The translations under genes were made by a program, and so were the position numbers. 64,000 nucleotides of DNA, taken from Argentina anserina (Eukaryota; Streptophyta; Magnoliopsida; Rosales; Rosaceae). This document shows, piece after piece, positions 12,959-26,284 of this stretch (the stretch's first letter is position 1; each line of letters starts with the position of its first letter). The stretch lies in the NCBI RefSeq assembly GCF_933775445.1, contig NC_065874.1, forward strand, positions 1,676,501-1,740,500, given 5' to 3'. The notes beneath the pieces are model-generated. The model did not search any database. It was not told the DNA's origin and worked only from the letters and a program-made list of their open reading frames with translations.

Positions 12959-15742
12959 ACCAAGAAGGGTTGTATATATATGTACATATAATTCAATATA
13001 TTTGACGTATAAATGATGTAAGGCTTGCATGCATGAAGGCTTTGACCTTGGTGAATGGTGATGATCATCAATTAGATATGGATGGTGATGGAGCTTCTAA
13101 TCGGCGAGTAGAAGAAACAGAAGCAGTTCTCTCTTGGCCGGCGATTTCGATTTGTCGACATTAGCTTGAAACGTAGTAAGTCTAATTTCTTAGTTAATTT
13201 TTTGTTTGAAAGGACGGAAGACTTCTTAGTTAATTAAGTACGTTGAGTTATGCGACCATAATGGTAATACGTCTTGCATGCAAATAATTGAGTTATGAGG
13301 ACGTTTAATTCATAAGACGTAGGTTTCGTATATGAATGGTTAACCATAATAATGAAAACAAAATGTGTTTCGGTCCTTCGGATGACATACAAAGTTTTTG
13401 TGGTTCTGTCTTGTTGAACAAGAATCGAAACCTATCAAGCTTAGGTTAACCAAACGCGCTTATATATGGGGATTTTGCTGAAATGAAAGCTTAACTATCA
13501 CGGAGTTTCTTATATGAATGTGGAAAATGTCACCATAAATTTAGCATTTGATCTCGAAGGGGACTTAAAGGACTAATCGTAAGAGAATCCTGCGCGCTGT
13601 TTATAGCTATACCAATATAGGAGAATGGGAAAACATTTTAATGTCCATATGAGCACGACTTTAATATATGTGCAGGAAAATCGGCAGAAGGTTGATAATT
13701 TAGGGCCGTGTGGAGAACACATTCCAGTTGTGCCCCACCAATAACATAAACATTGCAGAAGAAGGTTAGGACTGGCTGATAATCAGCAATGTGAAGCGGA
13801 GATCAGGTGGAGAAATCAGCTACATATAGTCATATACAGAACCCGCCAAAAGATACAGCCACGGTGCATTTGTTTTCTTGTTGATCGATCTGGGGCTCAA
13901 CCCCGATTGATGACCTCATTCGTTTTAGGTCCAACCACGCTTCGAAGCCTAATTTTGACCTCAGATTAAATGATCACGGGAGTGGCCATGAGCTGTCTAT
14001 CTATAACTGATCTATGTAGGCATTGCATGGGGAGAACATAAATCGCATTCGCATCGTCAATTTAGACTTTAGAGTCCCATATCCAATGGAAGGGAAAGAC
14101 GAAAAACATACAATGGTCTCACTTCGACCTATTGCATGAGATGAAGTTAATGCGATGAATTTATGGCTAAATGTTTGAGAACTCAACTTGTACGAGAACG
14201 ACTTCAGTTCCCATGAATAAATTGAAAGGATAATGAATGGTACATGAGAATAAGAGTTTAAGCTTATGCAATCAAATAAGTGTTATAAAAAACCACGATG
14301 GTAAACCAAAATTAACAAATGAAATAAGAAGAGAATTATAACAAATAAGAAGAGAATTCTACTGCGAATCTACAATCATACACCCGAACAAATGAAATAA
14401 GACGTATAACCACCGAAGATATCAAGTAAACAATAGTCCATTAGACATTATCAAGTTGTGTATATATACCGGAATAACAGTCCATTAATTTTGAAACCTA
14501 ACTATCAAAATATCAAATCACTTCCAATACACAGGAATTCTTGCACCTCTACACTGTTCTCAGGTCAAATAGCTTAGAAGAAAACAGTATATGCCTACTA
14601 ATTAAGCTCATTGTCATCACCCTATACCAATATACCCAAATTTACAAATAGCAATCGAAGAACGAACCTAACTAGTAGTCAAAAGCTTCATATCACTCGA
14701 CTTTTAAGTTGAAAAGCTCCGATCCGATAAGAACCCTAACCTAACCAGGTCAACCGGTCACCTCCGAAACCGTAAGGACCCACCCCCTTGCATTATTGAC
14801 AACACGTGTCCTAGATGCTGACGCAATAAATATCCCAAGTCCTTCATCGTAAAACAGAGACCAAAACGTAGCTCCGGCACAAGAAGCACGCCGTGGTTTT
14901 CAATTAAAGGCCGAGAGAGATAAAGCCGGGGTTGGCATGGTCCCCACATGATTAATAATGCTCGCCGCTCATGCTTCGACACGTACTTACCCTATTTAGT
15001 CAAACTCCTGCTATAAAATAATCTCCCATGCAAATCATTACTTTATTTAGTACGTGAAAACGACCGCCGAGCTATACAGGTGTCCCTCCCACGTCCTCCG
15101 GCGACCCCCTCCGGGGCACTACCCCGGAGTCTCCGACTCGATGTCGGGATCTATGAAACAGAGTGCTCCTTACTCAAGCTTTTGAGCCTTCTTCTTGCTT
15201 CTGGAGCTTTTATTTTTCGATAAATTCTTACTTCTGGAGTTTCGATCACTTAGATATTTGCCCTTTCCTTTTGTAGATTTATAAATTATATGTTTCCGTC
15301 ATAAGAACAGAGGAACTTTAGTGCGACATATTTATTATAATGTTGTGCTTCTTGTGAGGTGCCAACTATTATTAATTGTAATAATTTCATGTATTTTAAT
15401 CCATATTATTGCAGTACGTGATTAATGTATGTGGTTCTAAGAGCATAAGCATTGACATGAACTCCATGAAAGTAGTACGTTCTTATCATGATAATAGTTT
15501 CATGTAGTTCAAATGATAGGATATACTAATTAAGTTAAGAGCAGAATAGATTAAAGGGCATAGTGTCACTCAATTATGGAAACTTCTTTGAATAAAAAAA
15601 CATGGAGCAAGATCTTGCTTCCGAGTACAGTAAGATAATTAAAGATAATTGCACAATGCTAGTAATTATTCGCTAAATTTTACACGTATGAACTGCCAGA
15701 ATGCTTCATCAATTAGGATCAGTTGATCCTGATATTAATTAA
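12959..15742. other. Long spacer with a promoter-like GC-rich patch
   Basis: No gene is supported. From about 14700 to 15130 the composition turns GC-rich, with CACGTG at about 14804 and a TATA-like TATAAAATA near 15012, then an unusual CCGG-rich stretch. Only tiny frames follow. The remainder is AT-rich, featureless spacer running to the 3' end of the MYB gene. Confidence 0.4.
15109..15129. other. Perfect 8-bp GC hairpin
   Basis: CTCCGGGG and CCCCGGAG pair perfectly around a 5-base loop. The hairpin lies about 100 bases downstream of a TATA-like box and 8 bases before a 14-codon frame beginning ATG TCG GGA. It could form in a leader RNA. No known RNA family was recognised. Confidence 0.4.
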
Positions 15743-17032
15743 TTACACACGATTGAAATCATCCAACACGTCTGGGATGTCAAACTTCAACATGTTGCTA
15801 CAGTAGCTCTCACGTTCATCCTCTGTGCCGCCGTTGAAGTATGTAGTTGAGTTTGAATTTAAAGGCGTTGGGCTTGAGGAAGGCGTCGAAAGCACTGAAG
15901 TGAAGTTGAAATTTTGGTTGCTGCTGTTGTAGGAGTACATATTCGAAGTCTCAGGTGAAACATCACTAAGAATCTGAAGATCAGATGACCCATCGTAATA
16001 TGTCAAGCTTGGTAACTGAACATATTGGCTTTCGGTAAAACTCGAAGGGACCTCGCCATTACTTTGCCATTCGCTTATTTGGCAATTTTGGGAACTGAAA
16101 TCAGTGAGGGCTGGTTGTGTTTCATGAGGAAATGGAATAGCACTACTGTCCAATGTGGTGCAAACTGGAACGTTTTCTTGAAAAGGTTCTTGAAGCTGGG
16201 TAGATTGGACTAGATGTACTGGAATTTCATCATGTTGGGGACTGCAAAGCTGCGGCTGCTGATCATTTTGAATGAAGAAGTTTGAGTTTCTTTCTCTATG
16301 AGATGACAGGAGAGAAGTGGCCAGCCGTAGTAGCTCTGGGTTGAGTCCCATTTGTTGCATACCAAGCAACCTTGAAAAGTTGACTTGATTTTGTTGATGA
16401 GAAGAGTTGTAAAAGATGGATGAGAAGTCAAGAAGATCAAGCCGAGGACTGTGAGTAACAGGATCGATTCCCATTCGGAGAAGCCTCTTCCTAATGTGGG
16501 TGTTCCAGTAGTTCTTGATTTCATTATCAGTTCTTCCAGGCAAACGAGCAGCAATAGCAGACCACCTGAATACAAATTAATTAATTAGATTCCGAATTTT
16601 AATCATGCAAAAACATGCATGGGAAATCAACTAAAGAGAATAGCTTGCTAGGCTTACTTGTTACCCAAAATGCTATGCAGCTGAACAATTGTCTCCTCCT
16701 CTTCGAAAGAAAATCTTCCTCGTTTGATATCAGGCCTTAAATAGTTGGTCCATCGGAGACGGCAACTCTTTCCACATCTCTGCAGTCCTATATAGAAACA
16801 CCATATAAATGATTAGCTAATTCAACCATGAGTGATTATTAATAGCTAGCCAACGTACCAAGGAAAGAATAATAAGTATAAAATTATTCAAATACATACC
16901 TGCATTCTTTGGAAGCGTCCTCCAGTTGCCATAACCATGTTTCTGAATGTAATCAACGAGCTTCTGGTCCTCCTCCGGCGTCCAAGGACCTTTCTTCAGG
17001 CCGTTTTTGTCACAACACGGTGCTCTTCCCAT
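15743..17032 (-). CDS. MYB102-like: R2R3-MYB transcription factor, MYB102/MYB74-like (subgroup 11)
   Basis: Three exons of 133, 130 and 823 bases (16900-17032, 16658-16787, 15743-16565), the classic R2R3-MYB layout, give 361 residues. The N-terminus [17 protein letters not shown] opens repeat R2 (about 14-61); R3 (about 67-112) contains the [15 protein letters not shown] helix. [16 protein letters not shown] follows, typical of the MYB41/74/102 and MYB9/39 relatives. The C-terminal [19 protein letters not shown] closely resembles the end of Arabidopsis MYB102, so subgroup 11 is favoured. These are nuclear DNA-binding regulators responding to osmotic stress, ABA, wounding and cell-wall or suberin programmes. 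A G-box and a TATA box lie upstream. Confidence 0.93.
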
Positions 17033-17140
17033 TGTGAATAACACTGTTGCGTTACTGGTCTGCTGAGAAAGATTGATTGAAGTTTCGGAGCTGTTAGAGA
17101 GGAATGGGAAGGATGTAGGGTCCGTAAGGAAAACGGAGGT

Positions 17141-17150
17141 GTATAAATAG
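17141..17150 (-). promoter_or_regulatory. TATA box of the MYB gene
   Basis: The minus strand reads CTATTTATAC about 110-120 bases upstream of the MYB start codon, a normal distance for a plant TATA box with a short leader. Confidence 0.6.
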
Positions 17151-17474
17151 CAAGAGGTGAAAATAGAAACTAGCAAGGTCAAACGTATTCGGTGCCGTCC
17201 TCCGAATCAAAGTGGCTACGTGGCCTTGTGCTTTGAGAAAATTTTATTATATCAAGTATCCAAGTTCCTCTCTCTCTCTCTCTTTGATTATTGCAATTAT
17301 TTGAACCTACTCGAAATCCCTTTAACCACGGCCATGCATACATAGAACTGAAAGAAGACTCATATTAATCATTTCTTGGTTGTTATTAATTCTTAGGTTA
17401 TCTTTATCCGGCGGGCTTGTGTAACCCTTGCCTTTCCGGATTCATATTAGCTGTCATTAACGTTGCGATTGTGC

Positions 17475-17480
17475 CACGTG
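17475..17480. promoter_or_regulatory. G-box (CACGTG) upstream of the MYB gene
   Basis: A palindromic CACGTG lies about 440 bases upstream of the MYB start. A second ACGT core (CTACGTGGC) lies near 17207-17215. bZIP and bHLH factors bind such cores in ABA- and light-responsive promoters. That would fit the known stress induction of MYB102-type genes, but regulation here is inferred only. Confidence 0.4.
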
Positions 17481-19655
17481 CCTCCTCCGAGAGCTGACCA
17501 GTCCATGCAGCAACTTCATTTTCACGGCATGCATGGCTTCTGCTAGATCATAAATTCATAATCAAGCCATATATGATTATATGATAGCTGCATGGTACGT
17601 AAATAACTACGTTTAATCGAAACTGTAGTTTCCGATGATTCAGATGATTTAGTGCAATAGAAGGATAGCTTCAAAATGTTGAAGTTACGGCTAAAATTTG
17701 GACAATTTTTATCTTTGTTAGATTGAACACTACAGACAAGACAATATTAACCACAAGACGTGGTAGCAATAATGGAGTGCGGCAAATGCCGAAATGTTGG
17801 AGCATTATGACAAAACAAGGGTACCCTAAATGATGAAAGATAAATAAATTTGAGGATCCTTCAGTATCGAGTACTGAAGAAGTGAAGATATTTCATTGCA
17901 TTATTAGCACAACAGAGGAAGCCAAACTTTCTCGGCCATAAAAACAGAGAAAAAACTCACGCACGAATTTGAGTACCGTTGACTGATAAAGTATTACACA
18001 ATCATATATATTGAAACTAAAACATATGCACTATTTTTTGAAAGTAACTAACAATTGAATAGAAATTAAACATAATATATAGCTCAAAGCGCACACTTTG
18101 TTTTAAATATCTAGTTTTGCCTACGACATACAGAAAACAAAATAATTTTGACTTTAAAAATGATTTGAGTACTGAATAAACCATTTATGTTCTTCTTCTT
18201 CGATCTTGGACTCTCACTCTCAGACACAATTGGGGACTTATACTCTGCTAAGTGGCCAAACACCAAGAATCTCAAAATCATTTACTTCCGCAGTTCATTA
18301 CTTCAAACGAAACTGATTGAGCAATTATTCATGGGAAAGCTCCTGATTAGATTGATGAATCTTTTCTGTAAAAATCGAGACTAAGATCAGTACGTCTTAA
18401 TTAGTGAAAAGAAAATGACAAACGATGAAATCTCTCTCTTCGATCAAATTGACATTAGGCACAACCGATGCAAACACAGAGTTAGATAAATGCGATGGCT
18501 ATTTTACTTAATATATCTGCTAATTAAAGAACTCCAAACTGGGAAATGATATTGTTAGTACGTACCTGTGATCCCATACCAGTTTTCTAGCTTAACTATC
18601 ATTGTTGGCAGTTGGTACCTTCCTGAAGATGAATTGTATTCAAATTATCTGATTCATTAGCCTGAGAATCGAAGTATGATCGAGTTTCCATAAGTTTGGC
18701 GATTAGCTGAGGGGTCTATGAGTTTGTTATAAACTTAATTTCTCCAACAATTATAAACCATTCTGTCTTCTTAATTCTTCTTCGGCTCTTCGCGTATATG
18801 ATAATTTAAGACATATATTAAGTACTTTATGAAATCTAAATGCGTTCGACGAGTTCATAGCGAAGCCAACCATGAATCACATAGCTCACGCGCGTACATG
18901 GTGCATGAGCTCTTTTCTCCTCGAATTATAACTTACAAAGAATGCAAGATTGATGTAATAATGTAGCTACCGGAAAATAAACAATTTGCATTGCATGGAT
19001 GACGATCTCCATTGTATAATCTTCTCTATTGCTTCTGCTAATTAACATAATTACGTCGGATCGAGCTTGACCGATTACGTGTCCAGAAGCAAGACCCTAG
19101 TCGCAGAAGAGAGTCTATCAATCCACCATCGAAGAACGAACACTTGGCTGGTCTTGCTTCTCAAACTTAAACATCTGATGATCACCAGCTTGCCACTTCA
19201 TGAGGATATCTGACGACTCACAATATCCCTGCTCAATCTTATAGTCTCTCCTAACAAAGAACAATGTCTTTTACCCTATTTTATTTTCTCTTCTAGTTCA
19301 CTCTCATTATCAATTGACAGACTAAGTTTAATTTAATCATGGAAATTTTTGATGGAATCCATAGGACTTATAGCCATCACATAATATTCTGTTGTTATCA
19401 AGCAGCAAACAAGAGGTTTTGAATAGAAATTCAAACTTAGCACATAGTATATGACTATTTTTTAAAGAACTAAGGTTAACTTAAACTTTCCTTAATTGCC
19501 ATCTGTTTGTAGTATTCATTAAGTCAACTTAAACAAACCATTAATTCAATTTGGATAATCATACGATGCTTGATTTGCACTGGTGTTCCATACATTACAT
19601 GTTACTCTCATTATTCATTTGATTATTTTCACATTAAGGACCACAACTCCACAAC
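17481..19655. other. Spacer upstream of the MYB gene, nothing coding seen
   Basis: AT-rich sequence with dense stops on both strands. The open frames here are short and low-complexity. No tRNA, repeat array or transposase was recognised until the MITE at 19656. Confidence 0.45.
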
Positions 19656-19911
19656 CAGTGGCGGATATTGAAATAAATTTCCGGAGGGGCAGAAATTTCA
19701 GAATGAACGAAAAAATACCAAATTTTAGAATTAAATGTTGATTTATACATAAATATATCATAATTAAAGTTCAATTATATATAATTATACCGTAATTATA
19801 ATAATTATATGTAATTATGACAATAATATCATAATTATACAATAATTAAAAGGGTTGTTTTCACCTGCCGGGAGGGCCACAGCCCCTGGCCTCCATTGAG
19901 TTCCGCCACTG
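19656..19911. mobile_element. hAT-type MITE with perfect 8-bp target duplication
   Basis: The element starts CAGTGGCGGA and ends TCCGCCACTG, a 10-bp perfect terminal inverted repeat typical of plant hAT elements. TCCACAAC occurs directly before (19648-19655) and directly after (19912-19919), the 8-bp duplication expected for hAT. The 256-base body is AT-rich and non-coding, so it depends on a transposase elsewhere. Confidence 0.93.
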
Positions 19912-19919
19912 TCCACAAC

Positions 19920-22158
19920 TATGGTTCATTAGTATTTAATCTGAAGTAAACATTGTTACCATATTGACATACTGTTCATTGGCATTGACATAACAATGTC
20001 TCATTCGCCTTTCTTGACTAAAGCATATAAATGTGCGGTCAAATTTTTTTATAATAATCTACTAAGATCTTCACCTAATTCTCGTAAGGAACAGGTTACA
20101 AATTTTCACCCAATTACATTCATTTGCTTGCACACCTTTCTTACTATTTGATTCTAGATGTGGAAACAATACTACGTTTAATCAAATCCTCAAGCTAGCT
20201 GGATGATTAATTATCATGTTCATATACGAGAGTCGAAGAGTACATGCATACATACTTAAGTACATATGTAGCAAGCAATTTTGTTTGCTAAAAATTGAAT
20301 CTGGAGGGACGACCGTACGTACAGATTAGAATTATAAACTACATAGTTAAATTTGCGTAATAGGGAAGAGTATTTATTGTTTTATTAGTATGTTATGATC
20401 AACGTATATGACCGTAATGTTAGCCTAATTGTCTCCGTGTTTGGTATCAAGGAGACATTTATCCAGCAAATTAAGTAATTAGGCCGGATTGCTTACTATA
20501 CGGATTACTACTAATGAATCATCATTCACGAATACTATATACCAATGCTAACATCTCGTACTAAAAACGGTAATTAGTATTGCTTCTACATATACATATA
20601 CATGTAAAGACTAAAGAGCAACATACGTAGTCCCTGTTGACTGCCCTAAATCATACAGAATTCAGGTAGATAATCTAAACATTGAATACTGATGAAAATA
20701 CTAGAATGTGTCTTCAAATAATGATTATCGACATTTGTTAATACCAATTTGGTCGCCAAAGCTCACATAAATTAGAGCCTACTGAGATACGGGATCCGTA
20801 GCCTTCACCATCAATATTATAGAATTAGAACCAGCAATGTCATTACACATCGAAGCAACACGTACAACATTTTTATGGCTTTGGTTCTGTTTCTTTATTT
20901 GCATGGTCCAATTTTTATATTGGGACGTAGACTATACTGAAGCCATAAGATTTCGAAACTTAAAATATGTAGTAGTGATCGAAGCCTTGAAATTCATATA
21001 TTGCCATATTAGGACGTAAGCAATCCACACGTAATGGAGTTTCCATGGATGTCTCTGGAAATGGGGTGATAGGATGAACACTTTTCACGAGATTAAGAAC
21101 GTGTCGAGAGCACAGTGGTCTGAATTTCTATGCTCCAAATGCCCATATGTTCAATTGTTTTCTTCGGTTGACTTTCGTGGCTCCCGGCCAATGTAGTGTG
21201 GACACATCGGAAGAAGTATTGGGGGCTCAGTTCATCTAAATGGGCAAATGACGAAGTTCTAAATTTGATGGCCTAGTTCGCTCACTAAACTCCAATCAAT
21301 ACTTCATAAGCATTTTTTTCTTAGAGGTGGTTTTGTAGTGAATGCTTTTGAAAACGACAATAAATTGACATTAGAGACTTTGATAGAGCAAAATTACTCA
21401 CAAGCAAGCGAGCGGAAATAAATCATCATCTATTTGTTCACCTTGTGTCAACTTTTCTAAACTTATGTCATATATCTAATTTCTCAGTGATTATCTAAAT
21501 ATGAATTGAAAAAGACATAACATGAGTTTAGAAGTGTGAGCAAATAAATGACGGTCGCCAAAATTAATACGACGAAACTTTTGTAAAATAGGAAGAAAAG
21601 TGGTAAGGAAAGTCATTCAAGGTCCTACAAAATGGCTGTGGAAGGCAATACGCTGTTATTGGTGTGAAATTGCTGTGGAAAACCCGCATTAATCAACAGA
21701 TGTGACTGGACTAGGAGATCAAAAGAATTGGATACAGAGTCAAAATTGATATGGGATGTAAAGTCAAAATTGTTGATGATGTATAGAACTGCAACGATGA
21801 ACTTAAACCAAGTATTTCTACTGGGTGATAGAAGGCACCAACTGCCCCAATCCCCATAGACCAAGTATCAGAAAGGACTGTATTTCCACAAAACCCAACA
21901 AATCTTGTACTAGATAAAATCATTTACTTCTAATAGAAATTTAAGCACTTTTCGATACAATTATAGAAACTTGATTGATACCATGACATGTAAAGGAAAT
22001 CATTCCCATTCTATTAAGATTGTTGTGAAGATGAATCACCACTATTGTATGGAATTTCAAAATTCATAATAGGATGACAGCTGAAGTAAATGCAATTTAC
22101 CATTATTAGATATATTTGTTGAAAAAATGAATCAGACCATACGCGTATGAAGATACAA
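19920..22158. other. Spacer, no supported gene
   Basis: AT-rich intergenic sequence. Short frames near 20837 and 21625-21923 carry no recognisable domain or splice structure. The last few hundred bases probably hold the 3' UTR of the minus-strand phosphatase gene. Confidence 0.45.
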
Positions 22159-25088
22159 TTAGCCTGAAACTGTTGTTAAAGTGGAAGATATCAGTTCCAG
22201 AAGCTGGTTATGTATCTTGCCATTGCTCACAAGGAAACCACCTTGAGGGTATATGTTCCTCCGTCCGCCTTCATCTGCTGCAAGATCAACTTGATTTCCT
22301 TCCCAGTCAGTTGCCTGATTAAACATACAATCTCTTTAGATGGAGAATATTTCAATGGTAAAAGTACACCAATTTAAATACAACCTCTTTTGTTAATTCA
22401 TAACTTACAGTCAGCACATTCATATCCTTTCAAAAGTAGGACATGTTAGATTATCAAGAGCCCATCCATTTTGGTTATGGTCTGAATTCTCATCAGTCAA
22501 CCGCATTTCAGATTTTATACTCTTACTTGGTAGCTTACCATAAAATCTTATATTTCAGATCAAGCATTATTACTCAGCGGAGTCAATGCGCTAAAACGGA
22601 TACAATACTAAGTACTACAAACACTCATAAAAGGACATACCGTTCCTCCTGCTTCAAGTACGCATATGATACCGACAGCGTGATCCCAAGCCTGCATTGC
22701 AGTAAGTTGAAGTGAGAGGTGCTAAAGTAGTTCCTAAAATTCACTGACAAATGGAGGAAAATCCATACGGCCATACCTTAATAACTTTTTCTTTCCGTCG
22801 CTGAATGAAAACAGAACCCCTACCTGAAGCTACCAATAAATACTTGCATAAACTGCAAGAAACAGTGATGACAGCTTGTTAGAGTTAGCTTCAGACAAGG
22901 GCCAGTAAGTTGTAATGGTGTGGCCCTTAATTAACTTAATTCTAATATATCTTAAGTTTATAAGGCTTATATGCCAGGACCATCTTATGCAATTAGTGGC
23001 CACTGAACCATTTCGAAACACCAACTTATGGTGATAGAGTAGAGTACTTTTACATATATTCATCTAAGAAACAATGCTTGATCCTTTCAAATAAAAAAGA
23101 AACAATGCTTGATCCTCTTTTTGTATCCTGTATTCCTGCAGAAGAAATCAAGTAGGAAAAGAACAAACCTTCCACAACAAGGTTTCAAAACTAGTACTCG
23201 GCCGTCACCAACACTATCAGCATCAGCTGTTGAGGTATACAAAGCTGCCGGCGGCAATGCCTCCCATGGTTCACTCTCTGTGATACAAAACCGTGCCTGA
23301 GGCACTATAGAGCAGCTATCAACAAAGCAGCGGGTCCAAGAGTAAGGAGTCTTGGGTGTGCCATTAAGCACAGCTGATAAACTTCTTGTCCACGTGCCAC
23401 AGCCAATATGAGAGACCATAAGAAGCCCTGTTTCAGATGGAATGCTCTTCTCTTCCTGGACTCCAGATATACATTTGTTTGAGTCCTGCCAGCATGGGCA
23501 TCCCATGACACCTAATACAATTTCCCCGTCAACTACAAGAGCCAAACCTACCTGTAAACTTTGGTTATTCTCCTTAAAATTTTGTTCCGTGTAAGAAGTA
23601 AAACTGAGAAGTAAATATTGCAGCTAAAAGGATATGAATTTCCCTCTTAAAGATAATAACTTGAAGCCTTGAACCCCAAACTGTTTTGCAACAGACTGCT
23701 AATCATATCTCATTTGAAACTGTTTAGCTTACTTTTGATATCGATATACTTAATTACACAATGAAAGTTATATACACCACTGCTCTTCTGATCACTAACC
23801 TGCACACTTAATCATCTCTCATTCTTTCTATGACAAAGCATTCTACAGGATTTGCATGAAGATTAGTCGTTCGAATGTCTCAGATTCCTACTTGAGTTTA
23901 TATTCATCCCTTTCTCTATATTACTACTTCTCAGCTGAACATAACTCCATTTTCATATCAAATTTCCTACATCCTACCTTAACCAATCCCATCCTCCTCA
24001 GTAACAGTAAGAAGTTGAGTATACTTTCAGTGTCAACTTGTCACCTAATTTGCACGATTTTAGCTTCATTAATCCTTTAAACTCACTTCCACACCAGCTA
24101 AATACTGACGAAAATTTGACAGGGAAAAACCGAAAGTGATCTTTAACAGTTAGTGAGACATACCACAAATAATGCCTTATTTCCCATCACAAATCCTCTG
24201 GTGCCATCAATTGGATCCAGTAACTGCATTGTGTATCACATTTCAGTATAGAAAAAAAAAAAAAAAAACCTATCATCAGAACTAGAACCACTAACAAAGC
24301 ATGCATGATTATTACCACTAAGCAAGTTTAATCTCTATAATTCTCAAGTTTAAGGCTCCAACCAATGTAATGCAAAATTGAAATTCCAAAACACACAATA
24401 AGCCACAAACCCAATACGTCGCCGGTTCAGCTCCGAAAGTAAAAGCCTCCGGTCCACCTCTATCAATCGCCTCCAACACATGCTCCGCCGTCAACGGCTC
24501 GTCCCCGGCGCTGGCCTTATCAACCACCGCTTTCACCACCGGCTCCACCAGATTATTCGCCCGCACCGACGCCGAATCCTCCTCCGCCACCAACGGAATC
24601 GAAGGAAATCGCCGCCCTAACTCTGCTTGTTTTCCACCGATTCAAATTAAAATCGTAATTAAATTCAGAATCAAGAAACTAATTAGAGCATTGTTCTTAT
24701 GAGCTGGAGGGAGGTTGTGAATTAAAGTTAATTAGCGAAATTGACCTAAACTGATGAGAGCCTGGACGCTGAAATCGGCGACGGTGACAGGAGTGTCGTC
24801 GCTCTTCCCGGGAACGCCGCCGGAGCTAGACTGTAACGCAGTCTGGACCTCGAGGCAGAGCTTGTAAGCTGTTTCGACGACGTCGATGGCGGCTTGGAGT
24901 TCTCTGTGGTGCTTGGCGGTCTCGGCGGGGAAGGGAAGAGCGGATGTGCAGTTGAAATGGGAGAGGCGGCGGGGGAGAGAGGCGGGGGTGAAGGTGATGA
25001 TTCGGGTGGGGAGAAGCGCAGGGGAAGAGGAAGTGGGGAGATTGAATCGGACGGTGGAGAATTGGCGGGAAGAGTGTGAGAGAATCAT
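22159..25088 (-). CDS. PAP-specific phosphatase (3'(2'),5'-bisphosphate nucleotidase), organelle-type
   Basis: Seven exons on the minus strand: 24746-25088, 24411-24622, 24164-24223, 23169-23551, 22777-22852, 22641-22691, 22159-22314. Together they give 426 residues in closed phase. The protein belongs to the lithium-sensitive inositol monophosphatase superfamily. Metal ligands are visible as VAEED (126-130), DPIDGTRGF (188-196) and WDHAVG (360-365). Family members hydrolyse 3'-phosphoadenosine 5'-phosphate, a by-product of sulfation, to AMP. The first 60 residues are Ser/Arg-rich and look like a transit peptide, as in the Arabidopsis protein annotated as a putative mitochondrial PAP phosphatase (At4g05090). 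I chose the ATG at 25088; an in-frame ATG at 25250 would only add sequence ahead of the probable transit peptide. An LTR fragment lies about 220 bases upstream. Confidence 0.9.
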
Positions 25089-25311
25089 GGCGGGTATAAT
25101 TCGGGGGTGTGTCAGAGAAGTCAGACTGTTACAACAGTTGAGGTGGTGCACTGGTGCGTAATTGGTGGAGGAGACTGCGTTGTGTGCGATAGGATGGCCC
25201 ACGAATATTTGGGCCAAACCCGTTATGAGTGAGGATTCAGTTTTGCTCACTCCCTACTCTCTTGGGGGTCGTATTAAGGCCATCTCCAATAAGACCACCT
25301 CATATTCCTCC

Positions 25312-26206
25312 CACGCGCCGCTTAAAGCGGCGGTAATCTCACTCTCCTCACCTCCTCCGATCTGCCTCCAATCCATTCAAAATCCAACAACAATCACAAC
25401 CAACCCATCAATTACATCAAATCATACCTTAATTGAAGTTTAGAACTTCGATTTAGCACCGGAGAAGCTCGGATCGTCGGTGGTGCTTCGATTCCTCGGG
25501 GTGGACTGGGATCGTGCGGTTTTGCTCCTGAGTCGACAGCAGAGGGCTCCAAGGCGAGGATTCGGAGTCGTGATGCTATCCTCCGTGCCCTCGCGTCGCC
25601 GAAGTTGTGCTCGACGATGGCGATGAAGCTTGCGGCCTCGGGTTGGAGCGCGGAGGCTCACGACGTCGCGAGGAGGTGCGTCGACCTCGGAGTTTGTAGA
25701 GGAAGTCCGTGCGACGCGATTGGGAGGGGCGGTGTCCGTCACGGCGGGTTGGACGGCGAGATCGCCGGTGGAGAGTTTTCGGAGGGTGAGAGAGGCTCGG
25801 GGAGAGATAGCGAAGGGGGAGAGAAAAAATGAAGGGGGGCGGGTGAAGGGTTTCCAGAAATGGAAACCCTAATCCCAAAATTTTTCTATTTATACTAGTT
25901 TCCAAAATCGGAAACGAACTTCCGACCTTAATAACTTTCGCGTCCAACGTTCGATTCGAACGCGTCACATGTCCACGCACTCGTATTAACGAGCTCTACA
26001 ACTTTTGTGAAGGAAGTTTCCGCAACCGAGCGACGGAATAAAAGTCGATATCTTAGTTCGGAAACGTAACGTTTTTCTAATTAAACGTTATGAGAACGTT
26101 TCCGTTTCGTAAAGTCGCAAACAATCAAATTTATTTTACTTGAATTTCACAACCTTATAGAATTCATATCAAACCAAAATATTGTTTGAAAAGTAGGGTT
26201 ATTACA
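25312..26206 (+). mobile_element. 5'-truncated LTR-retrotransposon LTR
   Basis: This stretch matches the 3' third of the long LTR at 58922-61498. Both copies share the GCGGCGGT-rich block, the GTTTCC...ATGGAAACC...AATCCC segment, GAGCTCTACAACTTT, GGAAACGTAACGTTTTTCTAA and an end like GGGTTATTACA. The 5' part with the TGTCACGACCC start is absent. The GC-rich part holds several overlapping frames with no domain; these are LTR by-products, not genes. Confidence 0.8.
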
Positions 26207-26284
26207 ATTCTCTTCATTCTAAGCATACTCATACTAATATCCTTTAAATTTTAACATAATTTTGCTTATTTAGACATTTCTCTG

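Noticed and set aside
13881..13912. Possible miRNA hairpin around ATCGATCTGGGG...CCCCGATTGAT
   Set aside because: The stem is only about 12 bp with mismatches and a 4-base loop, too short for a plant miRNA precursor.
14758..14982. Minus-strand 74-codon frame
   Set aside because: It lies in the GC-rich spacer, has no recognisable motif, and is better explained by base composition.
24886..25161. Plus-strand frames over the phosphatase first exon
   Set aside because: They are shadows of the transit-peptide and N-terminal coding region on the opposite strand.
25440..25980. Arg/Pro-rich frames on both strands as possible genes
   Set aside because: The region is shared with the 3' third of the LTR at 58922-61498, so these are LTR sequence.
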